From positions 682,001-746,000 of the forward strand of contig JAEOAD010002183.1 in the NCBI GenBank assembly GCA_036365145.1: a stretch of DNA of 64,000 bases, in the 5' to 3' direction. The notes under the pieces were generated by a model, which ran no database searches, was not told the DNA's origin, and was given only the letters and a program-made list of their open reading frames with translations. This document shows, piece by piece, positions 35,618-48,258 of the stretch; position 1 is the first letter of the stretch; each line of letters starts with the position of its first letter. The position numbers and the translations under genes were made by a program. Source of the DNA: Orientallactaga sibirica (lineage: Eukaryota > Chordata > Mammalia > Rodentia > Dipodidae).

Positions 35618-36740
35618 GACTTTTTAATATATACAACTAATATGTGTTAATAGAAATTTTTTAAAATTAAAATCTCCTAACTCCTTTTATCCTGTTTGGC
35701 TCTTCATGAAAAGGCATGACTCTAAGACCAAGCATACCTCTAGTTCTTGACAGTGTCTTGGAAAGAAGTGACAAGTCCATTTAGAGCTCAAGCAACTGTG
35801 ATCATGCATTGGTAAACTCATCTGTGCAAGCTACAGCAGCATAGCGATTTAGCCTGGGCTAACCACTAAACATTTAGAATGAGTTCTGTGTATCAGTGCA
35901 GGCTGGCAGGATTGCAGGCTGAAAGTCTGGTCAGGTAAGCTTCATGTGATTTGCAGAGTCTGATGGAGGAGCTTCTACTACTTTCTGTTCTTCCAGCTAG
36001 AGTTGCCCAGGATTCCAGTGACTTCCCTGTTTCTATAATTGTCTTCTGTGTTCAACCCTGTCCTTGGTCCCTCAGGAAACCCTGGTTACAGACATCATAT
36101 CAACAGTGGACCCTCCCAATTGTTTGCTTGAATTCAATACAGAAATCAAGCTTTTTTGTGCTTTCTCTTTTGGCACATAAATACAGCTTATTTGCAGATG
36201 AGAAAGCTAAGCCTGAGAAATGTCGTGATGTCTGATTCTGGGTGTGACCCTTGAGGACACAGCTGAGAATAACTGCAGTCATTTTCTCCACTTGGAGAAT
36301 AATGCTGAAAAACAGCATTACTAGAATTTCCCTGAGCATCACATCAGGTCTTATGTACTGAAGGGGATGTTCCCTCTGTTGTGTGAAGTCCTTAACATGG
36401 AATCCTGTGAGAAGAGGGACTAAAGATTCTGGCATTTTAGCCACCCTCCCCTACTTTCTCCCTTATTTCTGGAACAAATCTGTAATTTTAAAATCTCTTA
36501 TAAGCTTTTCCAAGTAATTTGGCCTCTGCTGAAAGTCACTGTCATTTTAGATAACTGCTTTTCTTTCTTCAAAGTCAAAAGCAAGCAAGGAGAAGATAAC
36601 TATCTGCCAGACTGTGGGTTCTCATGCAGGAGATGGGGATGACCTACAGGCAGTTCCCTCCCAGTGCAGCTCACAGAGTCCACCTGCAGTCAGCATGCTA
36701 ACCACCAGCAATGAAAGTTCAGTCAAGAAAAACATCTTAC

Positions 36741-36826
36741 CTTGGAGTCCAGCTGTTGCATGTATGACCAAAGGTACTCTATATTAGCTCCAAAAGGGTG
36801 AACATGAAGAAATGTTGATATGATGC
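36741..36826 (-). CDS. ENOX1: ENOX1, penultimate coding exon
   Basis: Minus-strand 86-bp internal exon. The acceptor reads TTAATTCAG just above 36826 and the donor AAG|GTAAGATG just below 36741. The first two bases complete a glycine codon begun by the last base of the upstream exon. It then reads IISTFLHVHPFGANIEYLWS followed by YMQQLDSK, ending on a complete AAG codon. This joins the terminal exon in frame as ...QLDSK-ISANEIE..., a junction characteristic of ENOX proteins. The introns on either side are about 12.0 and 12.1 kb. The intact frame and consensus splice sites argue for a functional gene rather than a pseudogene. Confidence 0.9.
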
Positions 36827-36994
36827 CTGAATTAACAAGAAAAACATTGGAAATTATTTAAATGCAAGTGAAAAGTCTCAAATAGCATCAACTAACCTCA
36901 ACCTGTTAGGCTGAGTTGTAGTGTTTCCATTTTTTTTTTTTCATTTTATTATTTTATTTTATGTTTTTTTCCAGGTAGTGTCTATGGATATGTA

Positions 36995-37314
36995 TGGTAT
37001 ATGGTTAGGGGAGCATGTATGCCAACATACATGTGGAGGTCTGAGAACCTCCTGGAGTGTTTCTCCTCTCCTAACACCTTGCTTGAGACAGGGTCTCCCT
37101 CGTTTTTTTTCTGCCGTGTGGGCACCAGTCTAACTTGTCTGAACTGTTCTAGATTTTCCTAGCTTCACCTCTCACTGCATGGGAAAAGTACAGCTTACAG
37201 CTCTGTGTACCACTTTGTGCCTGGTTTTTATGCGGATGCTAGGGAATTGTACTTGGGAGGCAAGGCAGGCTTATAAGCAAGCATCTTTAATCACTTAGCC
37301 ATCTACCCAGCTCC
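36995..37314 (-). mobile_element. B3-type SINE, diverged
   Basis: CATACATGTGGAGGTCTGAGAAC, CTTGAGACAGGGTCTCCCTCG, TTTATGCGGATGCTAGGGAATTG and the end CACTTAGCCATCTACCCAGC follow the rodent B3 layout in reverse orientation. It lies 170 bases from an ENOX1 splice acceptor. Confidence 0.6.
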
Positions 37315-38035
37315 GGTCTTATCTTTCTAGGATAGATCACTCAGTAAGCAGCCAATACCACACATTCTACAGACTGTAATGGTAGCATGGCCAACAGAAT
37401 GCTTGTCTCCTGGAATGACAGTAGTTAGCAAAGCTTGACTCTGGGATAATGTATACATGAATAAAGGTATTTCTAAACAAAGATTCCTAGAAGTACCAAT
37501 TTTATGCTTGATTTGCAAATATAAAGTTGGAGTTATTGGAAGGGTAAAATTATCTATTATCTTCCCTCAATGGACTTTACAGACTGAAAATGGCTCAGAC
37601 AGCTATATCAGAATCATACTGCCTTGAGTTTTCCTGATAATTACAGTTGCTGGCTATGAAAAGTGTGCAATCCACATTCACTTAACTGCTGCTGGAGGAA
37701 GTACACCTTCTTCCTGCAGCATGTGAAGCTTCCACTGTGGAAAGGGAGTGGGTCCCTTTCCCCTTTGCCACTGTAATTTACATGATCAATGGATAAGGTT
37801 TGAGAATGGCTGCTCAGGCTTAAGCTCAGAAGGCCTTTCCACCATCGAATTACCTCTCAGGATTATTATCAGGGATGAATTAAAAGGCATTCATTGCCTT
37901 CCTATCCTCTCTGCTCTTGTTTTGAAAGTCAAAATAATGACAAAGTCTACTCCACAGACTGTGTTGCTTTTTGTTACGAAGCTGTGCTCAGATGGCTACT
38001 TTAAGTACTCTGTTTGTTTGTTTGTTTATTTCTTT

Positions 38036-38132
38036 ATTTCTTTCTTTTGGTTTTTCGAGGTAGGGTCTCACTGTATCCCACACTGACCTGGAATCCACTC
38101 TGTGGACTCAGGATGGCCTTGAATTGTCTCCT
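38036..38132 (-). mobile_element. B1 SINE, truncated
   Basis: TTTTTCGAGGTAGGGTCTCAC ... GACTCAGGATGGCCTTGAATTG is the right part of B1 in reverse orientation, cut off before its left end. Confidence 0.88.
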
Positions 38133-38884
38133 GTGCTGTTTATTGTGTCAGAGGGAAGACCCTCACCTGTGTGGACAGTCAGGGTGGGCACTGAGCTCAT
38201 ATTATCCTTGCACTAAGCCATCCTATATTTTCAGGGAATCTTGGGTTAGCCTGGCATGATTGATGTCTCCTGGCCCCACTCTCTTCTGTGCTGTTTGGGA
38301 CAATCCTGGATGACGGTCACTTTTTAAGGAAAGTGTTTAGCTCATTGTATTCTGAGAGAATTGAAAGTCTCCAAGCACTCTCCAAGACCATTGAACCTTT
38401 GAACCATTGCTTTTATGAGGTCTTTGTTTACAGTGAAATGAGGATGGTAGGGAGAATTACATTTTTCTATATAGCTACAAATCTCTGCTTTCTGATACTG
38501 GCCTTTCTGAGACACAGAAAACAAGCAATTCTGCTCATCTTCTTTCTCTTCCTCTTTTTTTTTTTAAACTTTAATTTTGTGAAGTTATGGTGATGATAAA
38601 AAGTAATGATGGTAATTTTAATATATTTAAGTGACAACTTGAGAAAATGTAGTTTCTATGCTTTTTAAAAAAATATATGTGTTTGGGGATAGCTTCATAA
38701 ATAACTAAAATTATTTGCAGCTTGTTTAAAGGAACTGGGCTGTTCCATGTGATAGAAAGTGGATTAAAGGTGTCATACACCCTACAATGGAGATTGCTTT
38801 CTGGACCTCTATGAGCGAGCTGCAAAATTAGTACGGATATACTAGGAATGGAGGGTGGAGACCTGAGCTGATGCTAAGTTGGCC

Positions 38885-39259
38885 CACAAAGGGACAGTCT
38901 TCACACTGCAGGAGGACCACAAAGGGACAGTCTCCACACTGCAGGAGGACCACAAAGGGACGGTCTCCACACTGCAGGAGGACCACAAAGGGATGGTCTC
39001 CACACTGCAGGAGGACCACAAAGGGACGGTCTCCACACTGCAGGAGGACCACAAAGGGACGGTCTCCACACTGCAGGAGGACCACAAAGGGACGGTCTGC
39101 ACACTGGTCTCCACACTGCAGGAGGACCACAAAGGGACGGTCTCCACACTGCAGGAGGACCACAAAGGGACGGTCTGCACACTGCAGGAGGACCACAAAG
39201 GGACGGTCTCCACACTGCAGGAGGACCACAAAGGGACGGTCTCCACACTGCAGGAGGAG
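38885..39259 (+). repeat. 33-bp minisatellite, 11 units
   Basis: The unit is CACAAAGGGACGGTCTCCAC followed by ACTGCAGGAGGAC (33 bases). There are eleven units plus one 12-base partial duplication (ACTGGTCTCCAC, about 39105-39116), which accounts for the full 375 bases. Variable positions are few (CAG/CGG/TGG after GGGA; CTTCAC/CTCCAC/CTGCAC). Because 33 is divisible by three and the unit has no stop in most frames, frames of 133-160 codons stay open on both strands. These encode an 11-residue repeat such as HKGTVSTLQED. I see no evidence that any is translated. Confidence 0.96.
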
Positions 39260-40194
39260 GGATGGTTTCCACCACTGCTATGGTCCATTTCTGTTGAGAA
39301 GCAGTTCTCCTCACTTAAGAATGAGTTACCAATAGTGCAAAATATAATTGTGAGTAGCTAGTCTAAGGGGGAAAAAGGAGCAGAGGAAGCTGTCCTACTG
39401 AGCTTTCCCCCCTATCTCAGAACCTAAAAAGCTACTTTAGAAAATACACAAACCAGCTCTACGTGACCAGCAGCACATCTCATTAGGGAGGTCCATTTTA
39501 GCAGACTACATAAAATCTTCCATCAAAGCCATCTATTTCATTCTCACATTTGAACCTCACTAAGACAAGGGAGCAGCACATGAACTGACCATATTGTACG
39601 AGGTGTTTTTCCTTCCATTCACTTCCTTCAAATGTTTTCCTTTAAATACTCACTTAGCAGAAATGAGGACCAAGGTACCGCACAGAGCACTGTGTAGGAG
39701 AAAACACGACTGCTCTTGGGGAACTTTTATCCTACATGTACAACCCAGGTGATAAACACATAGATCTAAGAATAAATGAAATGTTTTCAGATAGCAATAT
39801 GCTATACTAAAGATAATAAAATTGGTAAGAGAGAGAGACATTGAGTCTGGAACAGTGTTATTTTATACTGGGAGGTCAAGTGAAAGCCTCTTTAAGACAG
39901 CAAAATTTCTGAAGTGGGAGATGGGAAGGAGTCAGCCACCACAAGTTTGGAGTAAGACTTGGCACAGGTCATAAGTAGTGCAAGGCACTGGGGTAGAAAT
40001 GAGCCAGCAGGAACACAGTGGGTTGGAAAGTGGCACAGCATGTATTTAGAAGGATGTGGGGGATACTACAGCGCCTTATCTGCCAGGGTTAGGGGCTTGG
40101 ATTACGTTCTAAATGTAGTAGGAAACAAAAATAAAGAAGCCAGAAATGGAGAGATTAAGCCAAGGAAAATGCAAAAAGAAAAGAATGTGAGAAT

Positions 40195-40348
40195 CTGGGT
40201 GTAGTGGCACACACCTTTAACCCCAGCACTGAGCAAGGCAGAGGTAGGAGGACTGCTGTGAGTTCAAGACCAACCTAGGACTACAGAGTAAGTTCCAGGT
40301 CAGCTTAGGCTAGAGTGAGACCCTACCTCAGAAAACAACAACAACAAA
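40195..40348 (+). mobile_element. B1 SINE
   Basis: CTGGGTGTAGTGGCACACACC ... GGTCAGCTTAGGCTAGAGTG ... CCCTACCTCAGAAAACAACAAC. Confidence 0.9.
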
Positions 40349-41866
40349 GAGTGAATAAGAAAGAGGGGTGTGCTGATGGCCTAGGAAAGAAAGGGTTTCC
40401 AGGGAAGTCCATCTGAACCCAGCCATGCACAGTGCAGCTCGCTTATGGAAGGAGGGTAGAAATTGGTGATATGAACAGTTTCCGTGGAAAGGAGAAGGAG
40501 ACTGTGTGCAATAGTGGTCAGGAGTTCTGCTGGGATATTGAAAGAGGTGTAGGGTCAAGGCAGGTGTTCCTTCTCTTTTCTTGTACAGGTAACAGATAGT
40601 GAGCTGATCTTTGTGGGCTGGCACATATGATTCTCTACTCTACACAATCCTGTCTAAAGGGTGTTTTGGCTTTCCAGTGGTCCTCATAGATCACACAGTG
40701 CTGAGTGGCCTCACCTCACTGAACCACATGAAAACTTGCGCTCACAGTGGATAAGCAGTTTCTCGACAGCGCCTGGAGATCGAATGTGTCAGTCCCCAAG
40801 TCCTCAGATTGCCCAACTACCCCTAAGAATATTGAGAGGTCATTGGGAAGGTGGTTGTTTCAGGGCCAGTACATTCTACTTCCATCATTTGCTCATATGA
40901 ACTCCTGTTTTTGAAAAATCATATTGGTTACTTGATGAAATAGAATAACCAATGTGTCCATTCACTTTGGTCAGCACATTAGTAGTTTCTTTGGGTGGAA
41001 TGTGAAGCAGAATTCCACCAGGACATGCACCCTTTCTTCAGGTTGCCTGCAGTTTCATTCCAAACTGTATCAAAGCTGCTAGATAAGTTTTCCCCAAGTC
41101 TGCACCAGATGACTGTCACTCAGGATATGGCAAAAGACTGGGTCTTAATGGCTGGCTGGGCAGGGGCACGCTAGGTATCTCAAGGATCTCAGTTTTGTGG
41201 ATCAACAGCTGAGCCTTGGCTCAGACTCAGTAATGCCTTGCTGGGAACACGCAGAGGCCTAAGTGTCCTGCTTCATGTAAAAACCCATCCGAAGGCTCAT
41301 GGACAGTGAGATGGAAGGCAGCAAGGAGGAAGCCTGTGAAATCTGGGGCAGGAACAGTGTGATCTGCTGGCAGCTAATGAGGCGGTGCTGTGGGAGATAC
41401 ACACAGAGAGGCAAGCCAGAAGTGGGCAGACGTCCAAGGAAGCAACTGACATTTGGGCTGATGTTTGTCAATGATTTGGGATTCTAAAAAGCTTTAATTT
41501 CCAAAAATTGTTTGTTCTACCTATTTATTCAGTACAAATCATGATCTTGTATGTTAATTTTTGTTTTGTTTCTTAATATCACTTTGTCTTGGTTTTTCAA
41601 ATGAATACCTCAGAGAATATGTGGGTTTATCAGTGAATTGTTCTTTGTATTTGAAATGCTTTTGAAAATTTTCTTATGCATTCAGCAAAACCCCATTTTC
41701 AGGACTAAACCCTAAATTTCAGGACTAGTGTGAGGCTCCTTTTTCTGAACAGGGCATATGAAATATATGTAGCTCCTTCTCTGTGTTTCTGATTTTATTA
41801 TGAAACACCTTTCACTGCCTTTTATTTCAATTTTTGTGAACTTGTTGAGGGAAACTACCATGTTAT

Positions 41867-44800
41867 TAGGTCATCATCAGCATGGTGTTGGCACTGGTAT
41901 GTGGTAGGTATCAGTAACATGGGCATGGTGTTGGTGGTACGTGGTAGGTCATCATTTCTAACATGGGCATGGTGTTGGCACTGGTATGTGGTAGGTCATC
42001 ATTTCTAACATGGGTATGGTGTTGTCATCATTTCTAACATGGGTATGGTGTTGGTGGTAGGTCATCATTTCTAACATGGGCATGGTGTTGGCACTGGTAT
42101 GTGGTAGGCCATCATTTCTAACATGGGTATGGTGTTGGCACTGGTATGTTGGGTAGGTTATCATTTCTAACAACATGGGTCATCATTTCTAATGGTGTTG
42201 GCACTGCACTGGTATGTGGTAGGCCATCATTTCTAACATGGGTATGGTGTTGGCACTGGTATGTGGTAGGTCATCATTTCTAACATGGGTATGGTGTTGG
42301 CACTGGTATGTGGTAGGTCATCATTTCTAACATGGGTATGGTGTTGGCACTGGTATGTGGTAGGTCATCATTTCTAACATGGGTATGGTGTTGGCACTGG
42401 TATGTGGTAGGTCATCATTTCTAACATGGGCATGGTGTTGTTGGCACTGGTAGGTCATCATTTCTGGTAGGTCATCATTTCTAACATGGGTATGGTGTTG
42501 GCACTGGTTTCTAACATGGGTGTGGTAGGTCATCATTTCTAACATGGGTATGGTGTTGGCACTGGTATGTGGTAGGTCATCATTTTAACATGGGTATAAC
42601 ATGGGTATGGTGTCATTTCTAACATGGGTATGGTGTTGGCACTGGTATGTGGTAGGTCATCATTTCTAACATGGGTATGGTGTTGGCACTGGTATGTGGT
42701 AGGTCATCATTTCTAACATGGGTATGGTGTTGTATGTGGTAGGTCACTGGTATGGTGTTGTGGTAGGTCATCATTTCTAACATGGGCATGGTGTTGGCAC
42801 TGGTATGTGGTAGGTCATCATTTCTAACATGGGTATGGTGTTGGCACTGGTATGTGGTAGGTTATCATTTCCAACATCGGTATGGTGTTGGCACTGGTAT
42901 GTGGTAGGCCATCATTTCTAACATGGGTATGGTGTTGGCACTGGTATGTGGTAGGTCATCATTTCTAACATGGGTATGGTGTTGGCACTGGTATGTGGTA
43001 GGTCATCATTTCTAACATGGGTATGGTGTTGGCACTGGTATGTGGTAGGTCATCATTTCTAACATGGGTATGGTGTTGGCACTGGTATGTGGTAGGTCAT
43101 CATTTCTAACATGGGTATGGTGTTGGCACTGGTATGTGGTAGGTCATCATTTCTAACATGGGCATGGTGTTGGCACTGGTTGGCGTGGTAGGTCATCATT
43201 TCTAACATGGGTATGGTGTTGGCACTGGTATGTGGTAGGTCATCATTTCTAACATGGGTATGGGTATGGTGTTGGCACTGGTATGTGGTAGGTCATCATT
43301 TCTAACATGGGCATGGTGTTGGCACTGGTACATGGTAGGTCATCATTTCTAACATGGGTATGGTGTTGGCACTGGTATGTGGTAGGTCATCATTTCTAAC
43401 ATGGGTATGGTGTTGGCACTGGTGTTGGCACTGGTATGGCCATCATTTCTAACATGGGCATGGTGTTGGCACTGGTATGTGGTAGGTCATCATTTCTAAC
43501 ATGGGCATGGTGTTGGCACTGGTATGTGGTAGGTCATCATTTCTAACATGGGCATGGTGTTGGCACTGGTACATGGTAGGTCATCATTTCTAACATGGGT
43601 ATGGTGTTGGCACTGGTATGTGGTAGGTCATCATTTCTAACATGGGTATGGTGTTGGCACTGGTATGTGGTAGGCCATCATTTCTAACATGGGCATGGTG
43701 TTGGCACTGGTATGTGGTAGGTCATCATTTCTAACATGGGTATGGTGTTGGCACTGGTATGTGGTAGGTCATCATTTCTAACATGGGCATGGTGTTGGCC
43801 ATCACTAACATGGGTGGTGTTGGTGGTAGGCCATCATTTCTAACATGGGTATGGTGTTGGCACTGGTATGTGGTAGGTCATCATTTCTAACATGGGCATG
43901 GTGTTGGCACTGGTATGTGGTAGGCCATCATTTCTAACATGGGTATGGTGTTGGCACTGGTATGTGGTAGGTCATCATTTCTAACATGGGCATGGTGTTG
44001 GCACTGGTATGTGGTAGGCCATCATTTCTAACATGGGTATGGTGTTGGCACTGGTATGTGGTAGGTCATCATTTCTAACATGGGTATGGTGTTGGCACTG
44101 GTATGTGGTAGGTCATCATTTCTAACATGGGTATGGTGTTGGCACTGGTATGTGGTAGGCCATCATTTCTAACATGGGCATGGTGTTGGCACTGGTATGT
44201 GGTAGGTCATCATTTCTAACATGGGTATGGTGTTGGCACTGGTATGTGGTAGGCCATCATTTCTAACATGGGCATGGTGTCATCACTGGTATGTGGTGGT
44301 CAGGCCATCATTTCTAACATGGGCATGGTGTTGGCACTGGTATGTGGTAGGTCATCATTTCTAACATGGGCATGGTGTTGGCACTGGTATGTGGTAGGTC
44401 ATCATTTCTAACATGGGTATGGTGTTGGCACTGGTATGTGGTAGGTCATCATTTCTAACATGGGCATGGTGTTGGCACTGGTACGTGGTAGGCCATCATT
44501 TCTAACATGGGTATGGTGTTGGCATGGTGTTGGCACTGGTATGTGGTAGGTCATCATTTCTAACATGGGTATGGTGTTGGCACTGGTATGTGGTAGGTCA
44601 TCATTTCTAACATGGGTATGGTGTTGGTCATCATTTCTAACATGGGCATGGTGTTGGCACTGGTATGTGGTAGGTCATCATTTCTAACATGGGTATGGTG
44701 TTGGCACTGGTATGTGGTAGGCCATCATTTCTAACATGGGTATGGTGTTGGCACTGGTATGTGGTAGGTCATCATTTCTAACATGGGCATGGTGTTGGCA

Positions 44801-45367
44801 CTGGTATGTGGTAGGTCATCATTTCTACACATGGGTATGGTATGTGTTGGCACTGGTAACATGGGTATGGTGTTGGTGGTAGGTCATCATTTCTAACATG
44901 GGCATGGTGTTGGCACTGGTATGTGGTAGGCCATCATTTCTAACATGGGCATGGTGTTGGCACTGGTATGTGGTAGGTCATCATTTCTAACATGGGCATG
45001 GTGTTGGTGTTGGCTAACATGGGCATGGGTGTGGTATGGTCATCATTTCTAACATGGGCATGGTGTGGCACTGGTGGTAGGTCATCATTTCTAACATGGG
45101 TATGGTGTTGGTGGTAGGTCATCATTTCTAACATGGGCATGGTGTTGGCACTAACATGGGTATGGTGTTGTGGTATGGCCATCATTTCTAACATGGGCAT
45201 GGTGTTGGCACTGGTATGTGGTAGGTCATCATTTCTAACATGGGCATGGTGTTGGCACTGGTATTTGGTAGGTCATCATTTCCAACATCGGTATGGTGTT
45301 GGCACTGGTATGTGGTAGGCCATCATTTCTAACATGGGCATGGTGTTGTTCATCATTTCCCAACATG
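41867..45367 (+). repeat. 47-bp minisatellite array, about 3.5 kb
   Basis: The unit is CATCATTTCTAACATGGGTA then TGGTGTTGGCACTGGTATGT then GGTAGGT (47 bases), with roughly 70-75 full or partial copies. Two sites vary most: GGGTATGG against GGGCATGG, and AGGTCATC against AGGCCATC. Many copies are shortened or fused, for example TGTTGGTGGTAGGTC and TGTTGTCATCATT, with the breaks falling in short shared words such as GGTGTTGG or TGGT. The plus strand is G-rich and is the template strand for ENOX1, so the pre-mRNA copy is C-rich. Unit length is not a multiple of three, so frames of 60-90 codons are incidental. Confidence 0.97.
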
Positions 45368-47008
45368 GCTGCAGAAGTGCCTGTTCTTTCTCATTGTGGG
45401 CATTAGCTGTACAATGGGCAGCCACAGAGTCTACCTTCCTAACAAGCTGCTTTGGAGATTCTTTTTCACCATGAACACTGATAATTACAGGAACTTCGTG
45501 ATAAATGTTTGCTGATTTATTTAGAGGGACTTTGTTCTTTGGGGAAACAAGATTAGGTCAATAACTCCAGTAGCTTTCGGTGAGGAACATGCTCTTCAAA
45601 TTACCTTCCTTGTCTTCACTGAGAACACTAAAATGTCATGGTTCAACTTTCTGTAAATGTTGTCTCTTCACATTCCATTCATCTGCTCCCTAACACCCAG
45701 GTAACAGGAGAATAATCCAGTTCCATTACAGACTGCACAATGACGGAAACTGTGGTGTGAGGAGACCCGAGTGCCCCATGGTGTATGTATCCAGATTGGC
45801 TGTGGATCCAGGGTGGTAAGAATGAAAGCTTGCCTGATCCTTAAGCATCAGAAGATGGTTCTGGAGACCAAGGGGGGTTTGAAGTAAAGCTACTGTGCAC
45901 AGTTACAGTTGTGCAAAAGATTTTGATCATATCTGGGTGAGTTTTACACTGATGACTAGCATTGACAGGGTGCCAGACAGAGCTGCTCAGAATGGAAATC
46001 TACTAGGACATATTCAAAAGCAAGAGAAGAAACTCAACATTTCCTCAGAGCCATTAACTTATCAATAAAAAATCTGATCCATTCTTTTTCATGACATTAC
46101 CTAGTAATTTTTAGTTAAAAACACCAACAAAGCTTTGGTCTCAAGTCAAAATTCTGACTCATTCCCTCCCAAACAACTTTACAGTATGCCAGATCCAATG
46201 TGTGGACCATATGTGGAATGAAGTAGGTGCTCTGGCTTACACATGAACAGTATCAAGCTGAATAAACATACAGTAATTATAGAGATATATACATGAAATG
46301 ACACTGCACAGTCCTCATGAGAGTGAAGTTCTTTAAGGTCCAATTCTATGTTAGCCCAGAGATTGCAATAATAAAGTATTTTCTAAGGGCTTATCTTCTT
46401 TAGTTGGAACTTTGGTTGGAATATAGTATGCTGTCTCCATTAATTGTCCGGGACACAGTTTGGCAGAAATTGTTCAATTCTTAAGACCTGGGACCCATAG
46501 CTGCAAGGCTCCAAATAATATCTTGAACAAAGTATCACTGATCCTGTCAAATAAATATCAACAACTATCCTTTGAAATAAAGACTTCAAATTTATAAAGT
46601 CATGAAAACAGACAGAACACATTTTCTGTCCAATAAACAATCACAAAAACCAGATCGTTTCTTGATTTAGGAAGTGCTAAAATACTCCAGTCTCCTTTTG
46701 ATGTAATAGTTCCCCTGTGTTAATTCAAGATGAGTGTTTGCTTTTGCTCCAATCCCAAATTTCTAATGTTAATAAAGATAGGCTAGGTCTAAAGACCAAT
46801 AGTGACAGAAAAATTTAGATTTTGTTGAACATACAACTTACTAATATATTTCTTTTTATTACACTTGAATTAGCTAATTTGTTTTGATACTAAAGGAATT
46901 AGCAGAGGTGGAATGTTATAAATGTAATGTCCTTATCTACTCCTCTTAATGTAGGAATAATAATTCAAGCATATTGGTTCTTAAATTTTGTGACAATTGG
47001 ACTAAAAT

Positions 47009-47010
<2 letters not shown>

Positions 47011-47040
<30 letters not shown>
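47011..47040 (+). repeat. (AC)15 microsatellite
   Basis: Uninterrupted AC dinucleotide run in an ENOX1 intron. Confidence 0.96.
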
Positions 47041-47042
<2 letters not shown>

Positions 47043-48021
47043 AAACATGTCTTAGTTATGATTTAGAAATCATTGTAAATGAAATGTGTCCTCCAAGGAG
47101 AACATAAAATGGAGGCAATCTTCAGTAAAAGAAAATAAAGCAGAGATCTGTTCCCATTTTATAAGCCTTAAAGTGGTCAGAATTATTCACACTAAAAGAA
47201 GGGAAGCTTTCTGTAGGTCATTATATGCTTCATTCATCCCTTAAAAGCACTGTAAAGGCAACCACATTTTGATACACTGAGTGAAAGGAAAACAGTTGTC
47301 AGAGTTGTACATATTTTTCAGTAGGAGAAAACTCCAGTTATCAACTACGTATAGGCTCGTTTTGGGTTCCTGGAACTGATAGCACATCAGCATGTCTTTT
47401 GAGACTTGTGCATGGCATGTTATTACAGCTGTATATCATCAGAGAGAGAAAAAATAATTGGTTTTCCTTGGAGTATCTCTAAGTTGATGTCATATTCAAT
47501 AACCCTGTACTTGAAAAATCTATATGTGATAGATGAAGTTGGACTATCTTTTGAATTAAATTTCTCCCATGCCAGCTTCTGCAAGCCCTGGTGAACCTGT
47601 CATTTTAAGGTGAGAGCTTATGCAATATTTAGAAAAGGCAGCTAGGTGCTGCCTCTGAAAGATAATGAATGACAGGAGAACAGCTTGCCTCATGTGTACA
47701 GTGGCCTCCTTCTTCACCATTAATCATGCTATGGAAGAGCCAGTCTAACTTGGAACCCCACACTGGGGTCAGTGCCAAAGCGCAGCTAGAATTATTATGC
47801 AAGGTTGTATTAAGGACAGCAGATTCCTTTCCTCTGGGTTTGAGGATTTCAGGGACACACAACATTCTAAGGCAGTGTCCTAGGCCCATTATGAGCACAT
47901 CTCCCCCAAGAACATTTTCTTGAGGGAATAAGTTTAAGAACTATGTATGGATTGATGGGACAGAGTCTCTAAAGAGAACATTTGGATCTTTGTCAGTCCA
48001 GATAAAGAAAGAACAAATCTA

Positions 48022-48258
48022 GGGGCTGGAGAGATGGCTTAGCAGTTAAGTGCTTGCCTGTGAAACCTAAGGATCCCGGTTTGAGGCTCAATTCCCCAGT
48101 ACCCACATAAGCCAGATGCACAAGGGGGTGCAGGCATCTGGAGTTCGTTTGCAGTGGCTGGAGGCCCTGGTGCACGCATTCTCTCTCTCTCTGCCTCTTT
48201 GTCTCTCTGTCACTCTCAAATAAATAAATAAATGAATAAAAACAAAAAAAATTTAAAA
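48022..48258 (+). mobile_element. DIP-like tRNA SINE
   Basis: GGGGCTGGAGAGATGGCTTAG ... GGCTGGAGGCCCTGGTGCACG, a CT-rich block, and an AAATAAATAAATAAATGAATAAA tail. The flanks AGAACAAATCTAG and AGAGCAAATCTAG are a target-site duplication with one mismatch. It lies 650 bases from the 48908 donor. Confidence 0.94.

Larger units (their letters stand above)
34053..35675 (+). mobile_element. L1 fragment (RT region plus 3' end), old and deleted
   Basis: About 34200-34440 is L1 ORF2 near the reverse transcriptase start: the plus strand reads PTKKMLGRDGFTEECYQ and, after frameshifts, CTACAGACCAATATCCCC. About 34715-35170 is the ORF2 end and 3' UTR (GCAGCCACTATGGAAATCATG ... GACCCAGCTATACCATATTGG). 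The middle is missing. The 3' UTR carries a DIP-like SINE now present twice. Confidence 0.82.
24752..36740 (-). other. ENOX1: ENOX1 last intron
   Basis: About 12.0 kb between two in-frame ENOX1 exons. It contains MIR fragments, CA/TA/TG simple repeats, DIP-like SINEs, one B1, a purine-rich tract, a MaLR-like LTR and a plus-strand L1 fragment with an exact 239-bp duplication. ORFs here of up to 125 codons show no splice-linked or family-like coding pattern and I call none of them genes. Stretches such as 24.8-25.9, 28.8-29.6, 30.3-31.9, 32.8-33.8 and 35.7-36.7 kb look like single-copy intron sequence. Confidence 0.85.

Noticed and set aside
38828..39361. Five overlapping repeat-protein ORFs on both strands
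   Set aside because: The 33-bp unit length keeps frames open automatically. Five competing frames with equal support mean none is indicated as coding.
41867..45367. CRISPR-like look of a long array of similar repeats
   Set aside because: Units are directly contiguous with no unique spacers, and the host is a mammal. It is a minisatellite.
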